Shown here: one piece after another, positions 23,525 through 34,712 of the stretch | Numbering within the stretch: the first letter of the stretch is position 1 | How the letters are laid out: every line of letters starts with the position of its first letter | Assembly: GCA_948144175.1 (NCBI GenBank) | Contig: CANXME010002463.1 | Coordinates: 946,001-1,010,000, forward strand | Source: Closterium sp. NIES-65 | Lineage: Eukaryota > Streptophyta > Zygnematophyceae > Desmidiales > Closteriaceae | Direction of reading: 5' to 3' | Length of the DNA stretch: 64,000 bases | Position numbers and translations under genes: made by a program | The notes under the pieces: generated by a model | What the model saw: the letters and a program-made list of their open reading frames with translations, nothing else | What the model was told of the DNA's origin: nothing | Databases searched by the model: none

Positions 23525-23740
23525 GGCAAAGTGGGGGAGAACAAGGGGTCACAAGACCAGTCAAAGCAAAGCAAAGCTCAGGGTGGATCTCAAGGATACC
23601 ACACAAGTTCCGAGCACAAGCAAGTGGTCACAAGACCAGTTCACATGCAGATTTATAAGAGAACAAGAGATACAGTGATCACAACCTAGCAAGAGTAAGC
23701 ATGAAGGTATATATATATAGAGATCACTGTACAAGCAAAG

Positions 23741-26700
23741 TCAAGAAGTGAGCAAGTGAGGGACAATAGGCACAAGGCCTAGAACAGTACAGAAGCGCTG
23801 ATGGTCACAAGGCTGAAGCGCCTTGGTGAACACGTCAGCAGTGTTGGCCCGAGTGGCCACGTAACGCAGACAAAGCTGACCTCGCTGCTGCAGCTCTCGA
23901 GCAAGGAAGTAGCGCAGAGCAATGTGCTTCGTCCTGTGCTCCAGTCTGTGCTCCTCACACAAGGCAATGGTGGCCTTGTTGTCGACGTACAGCACTGGAG
24001 GAGAACGAGGCTGCTCTCCAAGGTCAGTCAGCAGGTAGGTGAGCCAGCGAAGCTCCTGGGCAGCCATGGCCGTGGCGTAGATCTCAGCCTCACAGCTGGA
24101 GCTGAGAACAGAAGAGGAGCGAGTAGAACGCCAAGAGACAGAGCCAGAGCCAAGGCTGAAGGTGTAACCCTGAGACGACCGCTGAGTAGCCTGGTCGTCT
24201 GCCCAAGAAGCGTCTGAGTGCCCAGTGAGAACAGGCCGGTCTCGCCCTCCAAGCACTAGCCCCATGCCCGACGTACTGCACAAGTAGCGCAACACCCTCT
24301 TAGCTGCATCCATGTGCTCCTTCCGGTGACGGCCGGGAGCGACATAGCGTGCTAAGATGCTGAGAGGGTATGCAAGATCAGGTCGAGTGCAGGTCATCAG
24401 GTACATGAGGCAGCCCACAAGCTCTGGATACGGACCACTCGGCTCTACAGACTCATCCGAAGGCAGAGCTGAGAGCGAGTGTCCCGTAGGCGGAGGAGTG
24501 GACTGAGGCGAGGAGTACGTGAAGCCGAAGCGCTGAAGGACCTGCTGCACCATGTGTGACTGAGTCAGGGTAATGGTGCGGCGTGCTCTGTCCCGGGTGA
24601 TCCGCAAGCCAAGATAGCTTGTCAGTTCACCCAGGTCTGTGCACGTGTGTCTCTTCTGCAGCTCGGACTTCACGTGAGCGAGACCAGCTGTGTCAGAAGT
24701 GGCAAAGACCAAGTCGTCGACGTACACGAGGATGTAGAACGGCGGCAGTGAGGTGTCGGTGCGTAGAAACAGCGACAGGTCAGCAGTAGAAGGAGCGAAC
24801 CCAAGAGCCGCAAGTGTAGTCCTCAGTGTGTCGTGCCACTCACGTGGCGCCTGGCGGAGACCGTAGACTGGCCGCCGGAGGCTCCACTGGGTACCAGGAG
24901 GGAACGACCCAGTGAAGCCAGGTGGGCGACGCAGCCAGATCTCCTCGTGCAGGCTGCCCTGCAAGAAAGCTGTGCTGAAGTCAAGAGAGTGGAGCTCGTA
25001 GTCACGCTGAGCGGCGACGTGTAGCAGAACCCGAAGAGTGGTCATCTTCAGGGTCGGGGAGAAGGTTTGGAAGAAGTCAACTCCCTCTCGCTGACTGAAG
25101 CCTCGCGCAACGTAACGCGCCTTGAAGAGAGGCGGAGAACCTGGCGGCCGCTTCACCCTGAAAATCCACATGCCACTGATGATGTTCGCCCCAGGTGGGG
25201 GAACCTCGTCGACGTAGGTGCCTATGGACTTCCAGGAAGCCATCTCTGTGTCCATGGCTGTCTGCCACTGAGAGGAGTAGGGACTGGCCATCGCCTCTGC
25301 GTAAGAGCGTGGGGTCGGGATGTCTGGTGCATCCGGGTCTCCCTCAGGGGCAACAAGCATGGACACGAGATGGGGCAAAGCAGCGGCAAGGCAACCAAAC
25401 TCCTCCTGCCTGTCCTCAAGAACGTCCGTCCCAAGAGCACACTCACCCCCGACGGACGGAGGACAGACAGACTCAGACTCAGCAACAAGACTCGCAGCGT
25501 AGTCTAGACAACACGCAGCTGCAAAGTCGACAAGCTCAGCGACTAAGGCAGACGCAGCAGCGGACTCAAAGGAAGGGTCAGTGACAACCGTAGCCAGGAG
25601 ACGTGTGACAGTAGGACTGGCAGCGCGAAGGGTGTCTGACTTCGGGTCAGCAAGAGCAGGAAGAGAGGACGCAGGAGGCGACGGGAGAGCGACACGCTGC
25701 GGAGCAGTGGACTGACGAAGCGCCATCTGGTGAGTGCCTGGGACAGCAGGAGGACGCTGACGCTGGACACGTCGACCAGTGGTAGCAGCATGAACAGGTG
25801 ACGCTCGACGAGACGCAAGTGACACAGGACGTGACGCAGGCTCACGTCTCTCAGCAAGACCTCCAGTCGGACCAGTGTAAGGAGCAGGCACAGGGAGTGG
25901 GGAGGCAGGCGGTAACTGTGGCTGTGACTGGACAGACGGCGGACACTCTAAGGCAAGAGGAGGACAAGGAGGAGGAGGCTGACCAAGAACCTGCTGAAGG
26001 AGCGGAACGAAGTACGGCCGTGGCCGTGCAGCAACTCCCGAACCAGCAGAGACACCAGCGGCAGGGTCCTCAGTACCAGCAGAAGCTCCAACCTCCGGGT
26101 CCTCCACTCCAGCAGCACCAGCAGCACCTCCAGCAGCAGCAGTACCTCCAGCACCAGGGTCCGCAGCACCCGCAGCAGCTCCAACGCCCGGGTCCTCAGT
26201 ACGAGCAGCACCTCCGGCAGCACCGCCAGCAGCAGCAGCACCTCCAGCACCAGGGTCCGCAGCACCCGCAGCAGCGTCAACTCCGGGGACCCCAGCACCA
26301 GCAGCTCCACTCCGAAGACTAATGTGTCGAGCGTACCACTCCCGAAGCTGTGGGGAAGAGGGCGGCTCCCGCCGTGGCGGGGAAACACGAGTACCACCTC
26401 CAGTAGCCCCACGAGCCTGAGACGCACCCCGCCGGAGGCTGCAGTACCGTGAGTACCACTCACGTAGCTGCTGCGAAGAGGGAGGTCCTCCAGGCGCCTC
26501 ACAGTCAACTGCAACACCACCAGGCTCAGCACCCCCAGACTCAGCAACTCCAGGCGCAGCACCCCCAGACTCAGCAACGCCAGGCTCAGTACCCCCAGAC
26601 TCAGCACCCACAGGCTCAGCACCCCCAGTCTCAGCACCCCCAGACTCAGCACCCCCACTCTCCGCCCGCTCAGGCTCCGCACGCTCAGGCTCCGCACGCT

Positions 26701-29700
26701 CAGGCTCAGCACCTCTAGCCGGACGCGAGTCGACAGCTACCTCGGCAGGCTCAACCGGGTCTACCTGAGAGACACCTGAGGGAGCGGCACCCTGAGGGGG
26801 AAGGGGGTCTACCACTGCAGCACCTGGCGCGAGGAAGAGAGGCGGGGGAGGGAGCAGGGCAGTGCGGTAGGGGAAGAGGCGGTAGAAGGGCACGGACTCG
26901 TCAAAAGTGACGTCCTGAGAGGGGAAGACGCGGTGCGAGGCGGGGTGGTAAAACTGCCAGCCAGACGCATCCGGGACAAAGGCAAGAAAGACACACGGAG
27001 CAGTGCGGGAGGAGAGCTTGTTCGCAGACGTGTCGCGAACAAAAGCTCGGGATCCCCAGACACGGAAGCGTGACGCATCGCCAACCTCCCCCGTCCACAG
27101 CAGTGTGGGCGAGGTCTCCGGAGCGGAGACACGGGGCCAGAGGTTGAGCTGATGCGCAGCGTACCGGACCGCAAACGGCCACAGAAAGTGGGGGGCAGCC
27201 GCGTGGACTAAGGAGGTACGAGCGACCACCATGACCAAGCCAATGCGGCGCTCAGCAACCCCATTCTGCTGTGGAGAGGCCGGAAGCGTGAACGACTGGC
27301 GAATGCTGTGCTCAGCACAGTAGGCTGCCAAGAGGTCGGAGGAGAACTCACCACCTCTGTCAGAGTGCAAGCGCAGGACAGGAAACTCCGAGCGAAACCG
27401 CTCTCGCAGCTGAAGACGTGCTCTGCTGATCCAAGGGATCAGAACATCAGGGACTTCACCCTTGGTGCGCAAGGGGAAGACCGTGGTGTAGCGCGAGTAG
27501 TCGTCAACGACGATCAAGAAGTACCTCTCCTGGCCCTGACCACGGACGCGGGCTGGGCCCCACACGTCCATGTGGAGCGTCTGCAAAGGAGCAGTCGTCG
27601 GGGGGAACGAGGAGGAGTGAGGGGCAGCGCGCTGCCGCCCCTCGACACAGGGAAGACAAGGAGGAGCAAGGGAGGGTGGGAGGGGAGGGAGTACCCGAGG
27701 AAGACCAGAGACAAGGTACCGGGAGTGCATGCCCCGAAGGCGCTGCACTGACGGGTGACCAAGTCGGTGGTGCCAGAGGACAGTCTTGTGCGCTAGAGAG
27801 CGACACGAGCAGGGGGCAGACAGCTGACCTGACGCAGACGCAGACGCAGACGCCGCTACCTGAGGGGACTCAGTGGTCAGTGTGTACAGGTCCGACCCCG
27901 GCTGCCGAGTGAAGGTAGCCAGGTGACGGCCCGTCCGAGCACACGTGCAGTGTGTCACGCGCTCGTAGGCAGGGGTGAACTGGTGAACACCCCCATCCTG
28001 AAGCGCACAACCCGCCACCAAGTTCGTAGAGAACGAGGGGAGGTGGAGACCTGACAGTGTGCCCGACGGGACAGCAGGACAAGGAAGGACAGTGGAGGAG
28101 GTCGCAATGACCGGACCCCCAGAGGGGTCAGCGAGCGAGACAGCGACTGGTCGAGCAAGGGGCTCAAGAGCAGTGCGGTCACGAAAGAAACAGCGTGAAG
28201 CACCTGAGTCTAGAGTGAAGGTGTGCAGTGCCTTAGTGGACTCAGTAGTACCTGGGGTGGCGGACACACAAGCACCTAGAGCAGGAGCCTCACCAGCACC
28301 TGGGGCAGCAGACACGCAAGCACCTAGGGCGGCAGCCTCACTCGTGCGGATGCCTGGGTCAGGCGGAACATACAGGTACTGGTCCTCCTCTCCACTAATA
28401 GTCAATGCATACATGGCTTTGAGAATAACATCAAAATCAAGAGCATAGATATCGATATCCTTCTTGAGGAGATCAGCCCACTGAGGGAGCTCAGGAGCGT
28501 CAGGAAACTGAGCACGCCAAGCGTCATCTAGGCGAGAGAAGCAGGGCTGCGCAGTGTGCGCCCTCCCGCACGTCTGTCCCTTGCGGCGACCAGTGCTGAT
28601 GACGTACGTGCAGCTAAGGCTACCCCCCCCACCCCCGTGCTGTAAGTACCACTCACGAAGCTCCTGGGAGGACTGAGGGTGCTGCGCGCTCTGTCCAGTG
28701 CTAGAGCCTCCACGACCACCACCGCCGCCTCCTCCACGACCACCACCGCCCCTGCCGCCGCCACGTCCACTGCCGCCACCACCACCGCCCCCACCCCAGC
28801 CACCGCCGCCGCCGCTGCCTCCACCACCCCCACCGCTGCCACTAGCCCCTCCAGCCCCGCCACCGCCCCCACCGCCGCCACTACCCCCACCACCGCCTCC
28901 CCCGCCGTCACCCCCACCGCCCTTGCCTCCCCTGCCCTTGCCGCTGCGGCGCCCGCTGGGAGCGGACGCAGAGCCGACCTGCTCAGCACCAAGGAGGTCG
29001 ACAGCAGCAGCAGAGGGGACAGAGGGGAGCAGGGGGGAGGGGGGACACCCCTCGAAGAAAGGGGTGCGGGGGTCGCCACGAGAGGCACCTACAGCTACAA
29101 TACTCTTCTCAGCTGCAAGTAGTTCCTTCTCTAGGGCGGCAATGGTGAGCTCAGTGGGGCAGTGAGCTAGGAAGTGGTCCCTGACTGTACGCAGAGTGTC
29201 AGGGAGGCGGGTGACTAGGTGGTAGAGAGTGAGCCAGAGCGGGGGAGGGTTGGAGGCAAGAAACTCAGCGGGCATGGCTGCACGGAAGCGGGCATCACTA
29301 GTGCGGAGGTGAGTGATGAGGTCAGCGACTGTCTGGAAGGCGGACAGGTCGGGGAACAGGTAGGGAAGCGAGAGGCGGCCTAGTGCAGCTGAGGCCGGGG
29401 AGGAGTAGCGCGCAACTACTGCAGTGTACAGGGCCTGCGCAGTCTGATGCTGGCCAAAGTGCTCGCGTTCGTCGACTGGCAGGGAGTTGCGAATAGCAAA
29501 GCGGGCGTGGGCATCGCGAGTCTGCCACTGTGAGCGAGCAGTAGCAGCAGCAGTAGTAGCAGGAGTAGGGACTGTGCCTAGTGCGTGATCGTACAGCGAG
29601 ATATCCTCTCTGGCAGTGAGCTGGAGGAACAGGTGCAGATCATCGAGCCAGGTCTCAAACTTAATCGGGCGGCCCTCAGCATCGAACGAGAGAGCTGGAG

Positions 29701-29710
29701 GGCTAGCCAT
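23741..29710 (-). CDS. Element E gag-pol polyprotein, intact
   Basis: A 1989-residue copia polyprotein that should supply capsid, protease, integrase and RT/RNase H for retrotransposition. It starts MASPPALSFDAEG, the only ATG upstream of the family gag. Order: gag 1-245; Gly-rich and RGG-rich tract about 250-345; Cys/His motif C-x13-C-x3-H-x4-C about 366-389; protease DSGAS near 500; integrase zinc region about 635-690 (WHHRLGHPS to CLPCVEG); catalytic Asp/Asp/Glu in MDVWG (717), HSDRGGEF (787) and QNGVAERR (815); Glu/Ala/Gly repeat linker about 990-1080; RT with YVDD near 1662; RNase H about 1830-1930 ending SPPVLYVDNKATIALCEE and RTKHIALRYFLARE. No frameshift or stop breaks it. Gag and pol are one frame, as in most plant copia elements. 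Confidence 0.93.
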   Translation of the reverse strand: MASPPALSFDAEGRPIKFETWLDDLHLFLQLTAREDISLYDHALGTVPTPATTAAATARSQWQTRDAHARFAIRNSLPVDEREHFGQHQTAQALYTAVVARYSSPASAALGRLSLPYLFPDLSAFQTVADLITHLRTSDARFRAAMPAEFLASNPPPLWLTLYHLVTRLPDTLRTVRDHFLAHCPTELTIAALEKELLAAEKSIVAVGASRGDPRTPFFEGCPPSPLLPSVPSAAAVDLLGAEQVGSASAPSGRRSGKGRGGKGGGGDGGGGGGGGSGGGGGGGGAGGASGSGGGGGGSGGGGGWGGGGGGGGSGRGGGRGGGGRGGGGGGGRGGSSTGQSAQHPQSSQELREWYLQHGGGGGSLSCTYVISTGRRKGQTCGRAHTAQPCFSRLDDAWRAQFPDAPELPQWADLLKKDIDIYALDFDVILKAMYALTISGEEDQYLYVPPDPGIRTSEAAALGACVSAAPGAGEAPALGACVSATPGTTESTKALHTFTLDSGASRCFFRDRTALEPLARPVAVSLADPSGGPVIATSSTVLPCPAVPSGTLSGLHLPSFSTNLVAGCALQDGGVHQFTPAYERVTHCTCARTGRHLATFTRQPGSDLYTLTTESPQVAASASASASGQLSAPCSCRSLAHKTVLWHHRLGHPSVQRLRGMHSRYLVSGLPRVLPPLPPSLAPPCLPCVEGRQRAAPHSSSFPPTTAPLQTLHMDVWGPARVRGQGQERYFLIVVDDYSRYTTVFPLRTKGEVPDVLIPWISRARLQLRERFRSEFPVLRLHSDRGGEFSSDLLAAYCAEHSIRQSFTLPASPQQNGVAERRIGLVMVVARTSLVHAAAPHFLWPFAVRYAAHQLNLWPRVSAPETSPTLLWTGEVGDASRFRVWGSRAFVRDTSANKLSSRTAPCVFLAFVPDASGWQFYHPASHRVFPSQDVTFDESVPFYRLFPYRTALLPPPPLFLAPGAAVVDPLPPQGAAPSGVSQVDPVEPAEVAVDSRPARGAEPERAEPERAEPERAESGGAESGGAETGGAEPVGAESGGTEPGVAESGGAAPGVAESGGAEPGGVAVDCEAPGGPPSSQQLREWYSRYCSLRRGASQARGATGGGTRVSPPRREPPSSPQLREWYARHISLRSGAAGAGVPGVDAAAGAADPGAGGAAAAGGAAGGAARTEDPGVGAAAGAADPGAGGTAAAGGAAGAAGVEDPEVGASAGTEDPAAGVSAGSGVAARPRPYFVPLLQQVLGQPPPPCPPLALECPPSVQSQPQLPPASPLPVPAPYTGPTGGLAERREPASRPVSLASRRASPVHAATTGRRVQRQRPPAVPGTHQMALRQSTAPQRVALPSPPASSLPALADPKSDTLRAASPTVTRLLATVVTDPSFESAAASALVAELVDFAAACCLDYAASLVAESESVCPPSVGGECALGTDVLEDRQEEFGCLAAALPHLVSMLVAPEGDPDAPDIPTPRSYAEAMASPYSSQWQTAMDTEMASWKSIGTYVDEVPPPGANIISGMWIFRVKRPPGSPPLFKARYVARGFSQREGVDFFQTFSPTLKMTTLRVLLHVAAQRDYELHSLDFSTAFLQGSLHEEIWLRRPPGFTGSFPPGTQWSLRRPVYGLRQAPREWHDTLRTTLAALGFAPSTADLSLFLRTDTSLPPFYILVYVDDLVFATSDTAGLAHVKSELQKRHTCTDLGELTSYLGLRITRDRARRTITLTQSHMVQQVLQRFGFTYSSPQSTPPPTGHSLSALPSDESVEPSGPYPELVGCLMYLMTCTRPDLAYPLSILARYVAPGRHRKEHMDAAKRVLRYLCSTSGMGLVLGGRDRPVLTGHSDASWADDQATQRSSQGYTFSLGSGSVSWRSTRSSSVLSSSCEAEIYATAMAAQELRWLTYLLTDLGEQPRSPPVLYVDNKATIALCEEHRLEHRTKHIALRYFLARELQQRGQLCLRYVATRANTADVFTKALQPCDHQRFCTVLGLVPIVPHLLTS

Positions 29711-30557
29711 AGCTGAAGTAGCAGTAGCAGAAGTAGCAGTAGCAGTAGCAGTAGCAGCAGCAGCAGCAGTAGCAGCAGCAGTAGCAGTAGCAGTAGCAGT
29801 AGCAGTAGTAGTAGCAGTTCAGGACTGGTGCTGCTGCTCAGGTAAGGAGGGCGCGGCTCGGCTAGGGCGGCGCGGTTCGGCTAGGGTGGCGCGGCTCGGC
29901 TAGGGCGGCGCGGCTCGGCTGGGTCGCGCGGTTCGGCTCGGGTCGCGCGGTTCAGCTGGGGTCGCGCTGTGCGGCTCGGCCGTAGAGGGGCGAGCGCGGG
30001 AGGGGCCGTGAGAGGCAAGCGCGGGGGGTGGGGGGCCGTTCGGGGGCCGGTCGGGGCTAGCGCGGGGCCATTCGGGGGCCGTGAGAGGCTAGAGCGGGGT
30101 CGATCCGGGGCCGTAGGAGGCTAGAGCAGGGCCTTAAGGGGCCGTGGGGGGCTAGCGCGGGGCCTTAAGGGGTCGTGGGAGGCTAGCGCGGGGCCTTAAG
30201 GGGCCGTGGGAGGTTAGCGCGGGGGCCGCACGGGGCCGTTCGAGGCTAGCGCGGGGCCAATCGGGGCCGTAGGAGGCTAGCGCGGGGCCGTAGGTGGGCC
30301 GTGGGAGGCTAGCGCGGGGCTGCACGGGGCCGTTCGGGGCTAGCGCGGGGCCGTAGGGGGCCGTGAGAGGCTAGCGCGGGGCCGACGCGGGGCCTTAAGG
30401 GGCTAGCGCGGGGTCGTAAGACGGGGCCGTGAGAGGCCTTAAGGGGCGACGCGAGGGGCCGTGAGGGGCCTGAAGGGGCGACGCTAGGAACGAGGCGCAC
30501 GAGGGCGCTACTAGCGGAAACGGTGGGCCCTAATGTTCCGGTCCTAGGTGGAACCTA
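29711..30557 (-). repeat. Leader of element E: AGC/AGT microsatellite and GC-rich repeats
   Basis: 29716-29820 is a CAGTAG/CAGCAG microsatellite; 29850-29960 and 30000-30500 are imperfect repeats around GGGGCCGTGAGAGGCTAGCGCGG. No gene is seen. The position between LTR and gag and the GC-rich repeat character match the leaders of A, C and F. Confidence 0.75.
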
Positions 30558-30571
30558 GGCTCGTAATACCA

Positions 30572-30709
30572 TGTCAGAATGAGAAACGAGAATGAATGAC
30601 TAGGAAATGAGGGTTGGGTACAAATATGTCAAACCTAACCCTAGAATTGTGTACCCACTATAGGCTAGCCCACTGTAGCCTAAACAAGCACAACATACAA
30701 TGTTTGACA
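30572..30709 (-). repeat. 5' LTR of element E
   Basis: 138 bp, two differences from the other E LTR (near 30647). Followed on the minus strand by TGGTATTACGAGCC (30571-30558), the likely primer binding site, which departs from the initiator-Met site after the first six bases. Confidence 0.92.
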
Positions 30710-30714
30710 ACCTG

Positions 30715-31493
30715 CACCCCTCTCAACTCCCTACCGAAACCCCGGACCGAACCACAAACCCGACGCCAAAGCCCTACCCCCCGCTGGGATTCAAACTTAT
30801 CAGCAGCAGTTGGGATGCCTCCTCTTCGCCTCTGTCACCTGCAGGCCAGACCTCTCCTACATTGCAAGTCAGTTAGCGCAATACTCACGCAAATCAACGG
30901 CTGAAAATCTTCTGGACCTACAGCGCGCCCTCCATTATTTCGTCTCAACGCCTAAGATTGGGCTACGCTACTCCACTGCACCAACCCCATCCTTCAATCT
31001 CACCGGCTATGTGGATGCCGATCACGCAGCAGATCCCGATAATCGACGGTCCAGGACCGGGTTCCGGTTCCGACTCGAGCCTACGGGACCAATCTCCTGG
31101 AACTCGCAGAAGCAGGAGTTGGTTGCCCTGTCATCAGCAGAAGCGGAATTCATCGCAGCAACAGCAGCAGTTCGCGAAGGCCTCTATCTGCAGGAACTCC
31201 TGCAAGAGGCAAAAATTCCTGCCTCGCCGACATTTCGTCTCCACTGCGACAACCAGAGCGCGATTCGCATCGCGAACAAACCTGGCTTCGTTAACCGTAC
31301 CAAGCACATTGCGCTGAAGTACTTCTTCGTGAAGGACGAAATAGACAAAGGCAAGGTCAACCTGACCTACTGCCCAACAGGTGACATGGCAGCAGATTTC
31401 CTCACGAAGCGACTGCCACGCCAGCAGTATCAGCACTGCTCCGAACTCAGCGGCGTGGTCAGGCAGGTCAAGCTAAGCTACGTCCAGGAGTGA
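30715..31493 (+). pseudogene. Element D gag-pol, part 2 (end of RT, RNase H)
   Basis: The clear stretch begins GCLLFASVTCRPDLSYIA near 30813 and ends VKLSYVQE with TGA at 31491-31493. RNase H landmarks are DADHAADPDNRRS, SSAEAEFIAA and the DNQSAIRIA to RTKHIALKYFF region. Residues just after the E insertion (30715-30810) are in a poorly matching frame, so another indel is likely there. Alone it cannot be a gene; it is the 3' end of element D. Confidence 0.88.
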
Positions 31494-31500
31494 AGGGGGG

Positions 31501-31825
31501 TGTTACGAATAGTAATACTTGATATTACTAAGCACTCCTCACCGTAGCAAAGCACGCGCAATATCGGGAACGAACGCGAAGCGTCAGACAGTTGGAATCG
31601 AGTCAAAGAGTCAGACGGTTACAGCACATCTGAACCATCGAAAACAAACGGCATCGAGCAACTGCAAGAAGGATGGTTTTGGCGGGAACAGCTTCAAAAC
31701 CGTACGCGCCGAACGGTTGAGATGCACGTGAATAAGGGAATGTACCCCTTAGAGTACATGGCTAGTTAGGTCGTTTCGAATTCCCTTGTACTCATATATA
31801 TATCGCTGTATTTGCATGGTCTTAT
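31501..31825 (+). repeat. 3' LTR of element D, first part
   Basis: Same start as 17784 (TGTTACGAATAG), preceded by the purine tract GAAGGGGGG (31492-31500). It is interrupted at 31826 by element F after target sequence CTTAT. Confidence 0.9.
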
Positions 31826-31935
31826 TGTCAAATGTTGTAGCCTGTAGTGAGGTTTGTCTTAGGGGGTACAGAAGTTAGGGTTTGTCATATGTACCCCAAC
31901 CAACATCAATGCAACACTCATTCCTCATTCTGACA
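31826..31935 (+). repeat. 5' LTR of element F
   Basis: 110 bp, TGTCAAATGTTGTAGCC to CATTCTGACA; identical to 38981-39090. Followed by TGGTATCAGCTA (31936-31947), the primer binding site. Confidence 0.95.
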
Positions 31936-31947
31936 TGGTATCAGCTA
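31936..31947 (+). promoter_or_regulatory. Primer binding site of element F
   Basis: TGGTATCAGCTA after the LTR; the first nine bases equal the initiator-Met site. Confidence 0.75.
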
Positions 31948-32742
31948 GGTTAGGATCCTGTGGGATCCCGTTCCTCCGTTCTCCGTTCGTACCTCCCGAG
32001 CCTGATCCTACCTCTCGTTCGTACCAGTTTCGTAGTTACCGCGCCTAGTACCGAGCCTAGCGCCATCTCCCCCGTCGCGTCACGCCTGTTCCCCCCCGTC
32101 GCGTCGCGCCCGTTCCCCCCGTCGCGTCGCGCCCGTTCCCCCCGTCGCGTCACGCCCGTTCCCCCCCGTCGCGTCGCGCCCGTTCCCCCCCGTCGCGTCG
32201 CGCCCGTTCCCCCCGTCGCGTCGCGCCCGCCTGTTACCCCCCCCCGTCCCGTCGCCCTGTCCCGTCGCGTCGCCCTGTCCCGTCGCCCTGTCCCGTCGCG
32301 TCGCCCTGTCCCGTCGCGTCGCCCTGCCCTGTCCCGTCGCGTCGCCCTGCCCTGTCCCGTCGCCCTGTCCCGTCGCGTCGCCCTACCCCGTCGCGTCGCC
32401 CTGCCCTGTCCCGTCGCCCTGCTCCGTCGCGCCGCCCTGCCCCGTCGCGTCGCCCTGTCCCGTCGCGTCGCCCTGCCCCGTCGCGTCGCTCCCGCCCTTT
32501 CCCCCGTCGCGTCGCCCTCCCTAGGCCCTGGCCCGTCGCCCTTCCTAGGCCCTGGCCCGTCGCCCTCCCTAGGCCCTGGCCCGTCGCCCTCCCTAGGCTC
32601 TGGCCCGTCGCCCTACCCTAGGCCCTGGCCCGTTGCCCTACCCTACGTCTTGGCCCGTCGCCCTAGCCCGCTCTTCCGCTGCGACTGAGTCCTCTTCCCC
32701 CCCCGGTTGTTACTCGCCTGTTCGTTCGCGTTGGTTCTCACT
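31948..32742 (+). repeat. Leader of element F: CCGTCGCGTCGCCCTGTCC repeats
   Basis: From 32060 to 32670 the sequence is an imperfect GC-rich tandem array. No gene; open frames here reflect composition. Confidence 0.75.
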
Positions 32743-34673
32743 ATGGCGACTCCGCGAGTTCTTCGTTTTGACGCCGACGGTAGACCCCTTGACTTTTCCG
32801 TCTGGCTTCTTCGCGCTCGTCGTCTGTTAGAGAGTCAGGTCCAGGGGGGCGAGACCCTCTGGTCACACGCTACTGGTGACCTCCCCGAGCCCCCCGAGCC
32901 TACAGCTTTAGGCCCTGCTCCTGACGACGCTGCTACGGCTCGCTTTGCCCGTCAGCGCGCTGACCGGACGGCTTGGACGTCGCGTGACGCTGCGGCCTGC
33001 ATCGCACTCAGCAGCCTCCTCCCTGAGTCCGAGGAGGTCCACTTTACTCAGGTTCGCACCGCTGCTGCGTACCTCACTGCGATTAAGGCCCGCTACTCTA
33101 CTCCCGCTACTGTCTCTCTCGGCCGTCTTTTCCTCCCGTTCCTGTTTCCTGATCTTGCCTCATTTGAGCGCTCTGCTGACTTGATCGCTCACCTCCGCTC
33201 GCTCGACGCTAGTTACCGCGCTGCTTGCACTGAGGCACAGCTTGCACTGCTTCCTCCCCCCATGGCGATTACTGTCTATTTCATCGCCACTAGCCTCCCT
33301 GACCGCCTTGCCTCCGTTCGTGACGCGCTTCTGCTGAAGCACCCTAGTGAGCTGACTATCGAGGTCCTTGAGTCTGCACTCAAGGACGTCGAGAGCAACC
33401 TTCGTTCGGTAGCTGCCGCCTCTGGTACTGTGTCCCCCCCACTCTTCCACGGGTGCACAGTCCCGCAGTTACCCACCTTCACTGCCTCTCTTGCCACTGC
33501 CGCTACTGACGCGACTACGGCTGCTGTTACGACTGCGTCGCGGTCCCGCGGCAGGGGGGGCAAGAAAGGTGGTTCTGGTGGAGGTGGAGGCGGAGGTAGC
33601 GGAGGTAGTGGGGGTGCTGTTGCGACTGGCGGTGGTGGGAGTGCAGCGTCTGGAGAGACCCCTCGTGCAGCGGCTGGTGACACCACTGCACCTGCTGGTG
33701 GCGGCGACCCCCGAGCTCGTCAGTCGCCTCCTGTACTGCCGGCCCCGCTAGGTGGAGCAGCGGCGTGGTACCAGGCTCAGCGTCAGCAGCACCTTCAGCA
33801 GCAGCAGCAGCCCCTTTCCTCCCAGCAGCCTCAGCAGCAGCAGCGTCAGCAGCTGGCTCCGGGGTCGGGGCTGCGTCAGCCCCAGCGCGGTGCTGCTTAC
33901 CCTCCCTGCCCCTACCAGGTTCAGACAGGTCCTCGTCGGGGCCACCCTTGTGGCCGCTTTCACCCCCCTGGTCAGTGCTTTGCTCAGCTCACTGACACGG
34001 TCCGGTTGACCTACGGGGTTGGCGGTCCTGCTCCTGACTGGCTTCCTCTGGTTCAGCGCTTCGGCTCCGCTCTGTGGGGCATGTCTGCTGAGCAGTTAGT
34101 TGATCTGATTAGTGCTCCTCATGCTATGTATGCTGTTGTTGACTCTAGTGTTTCTGACTCTGTTTACTCTGGTGTTGTTAGCTTAGGTGCTAGTCTTGCT
34201 CAGTTGCCTGTTGCTAGTGTAGGTACTTGTGTAGACTCTAGACCAGCGACTACCTCAGAGGACGCTTCGCTGTCGTTCACACTGGACTCTGGAGCCTCCC
34301 ACTGCTTCTTTCGGGACAGCACGACACTTACACCACTTCCTGCGCCTGTTTCTGTAGCGTTGGCTGATCCCACTACGGGACCAGTCACTGCACGTCACAC
34401 TACCACTTTACCGTGTCCTGCTGCTCCCTCCGCGTCTCTCACTGGGTTTCACGTCCCCTCGTTCTCCCGGAACTTGGTGGGCGTGCGACCCCTCGTGAGC
34501 CAGCACGTGGGTGTGTGGTTTGAGCCTTCTGGAGAGACTGCGGTGTGTGTTGACGGAGACTCTTACCAGCCTCTTGCTACCTTTACTGCTGAGCCGGGCT
34601 CGGGTCTCTACACTCTTCACACTGGCCCGCGTGCGCCGCAGCAGCAGCCGCAGCAGCAGCAGCAGCCGCAGCC

Positions 34674-34712
<39 letters not shown>

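Larger units (their letters stand above)
23377..30709 (-). mobile_element. Element E: intact-looking Ty1/copia element inserted in D
   Basis: Two 138-bp LTRs (23377-23514 and 30572-30709) differ at two positions. A 5-bp target duplication ACCTG flanks it (23372-23376, 30710-30714). The single long open reading frame, primer binding site and polypurine tract are all in place, so this copy could be autonomous. Third short-LTR family, related to A/C and F. Confidence 0.95.

Noticed and set aside
16641-31827. A single large element from 16.6 to 31.8 kb
   Set aside because: LTR types, target duplications and reading frames separate C, D, E and F cleanly.
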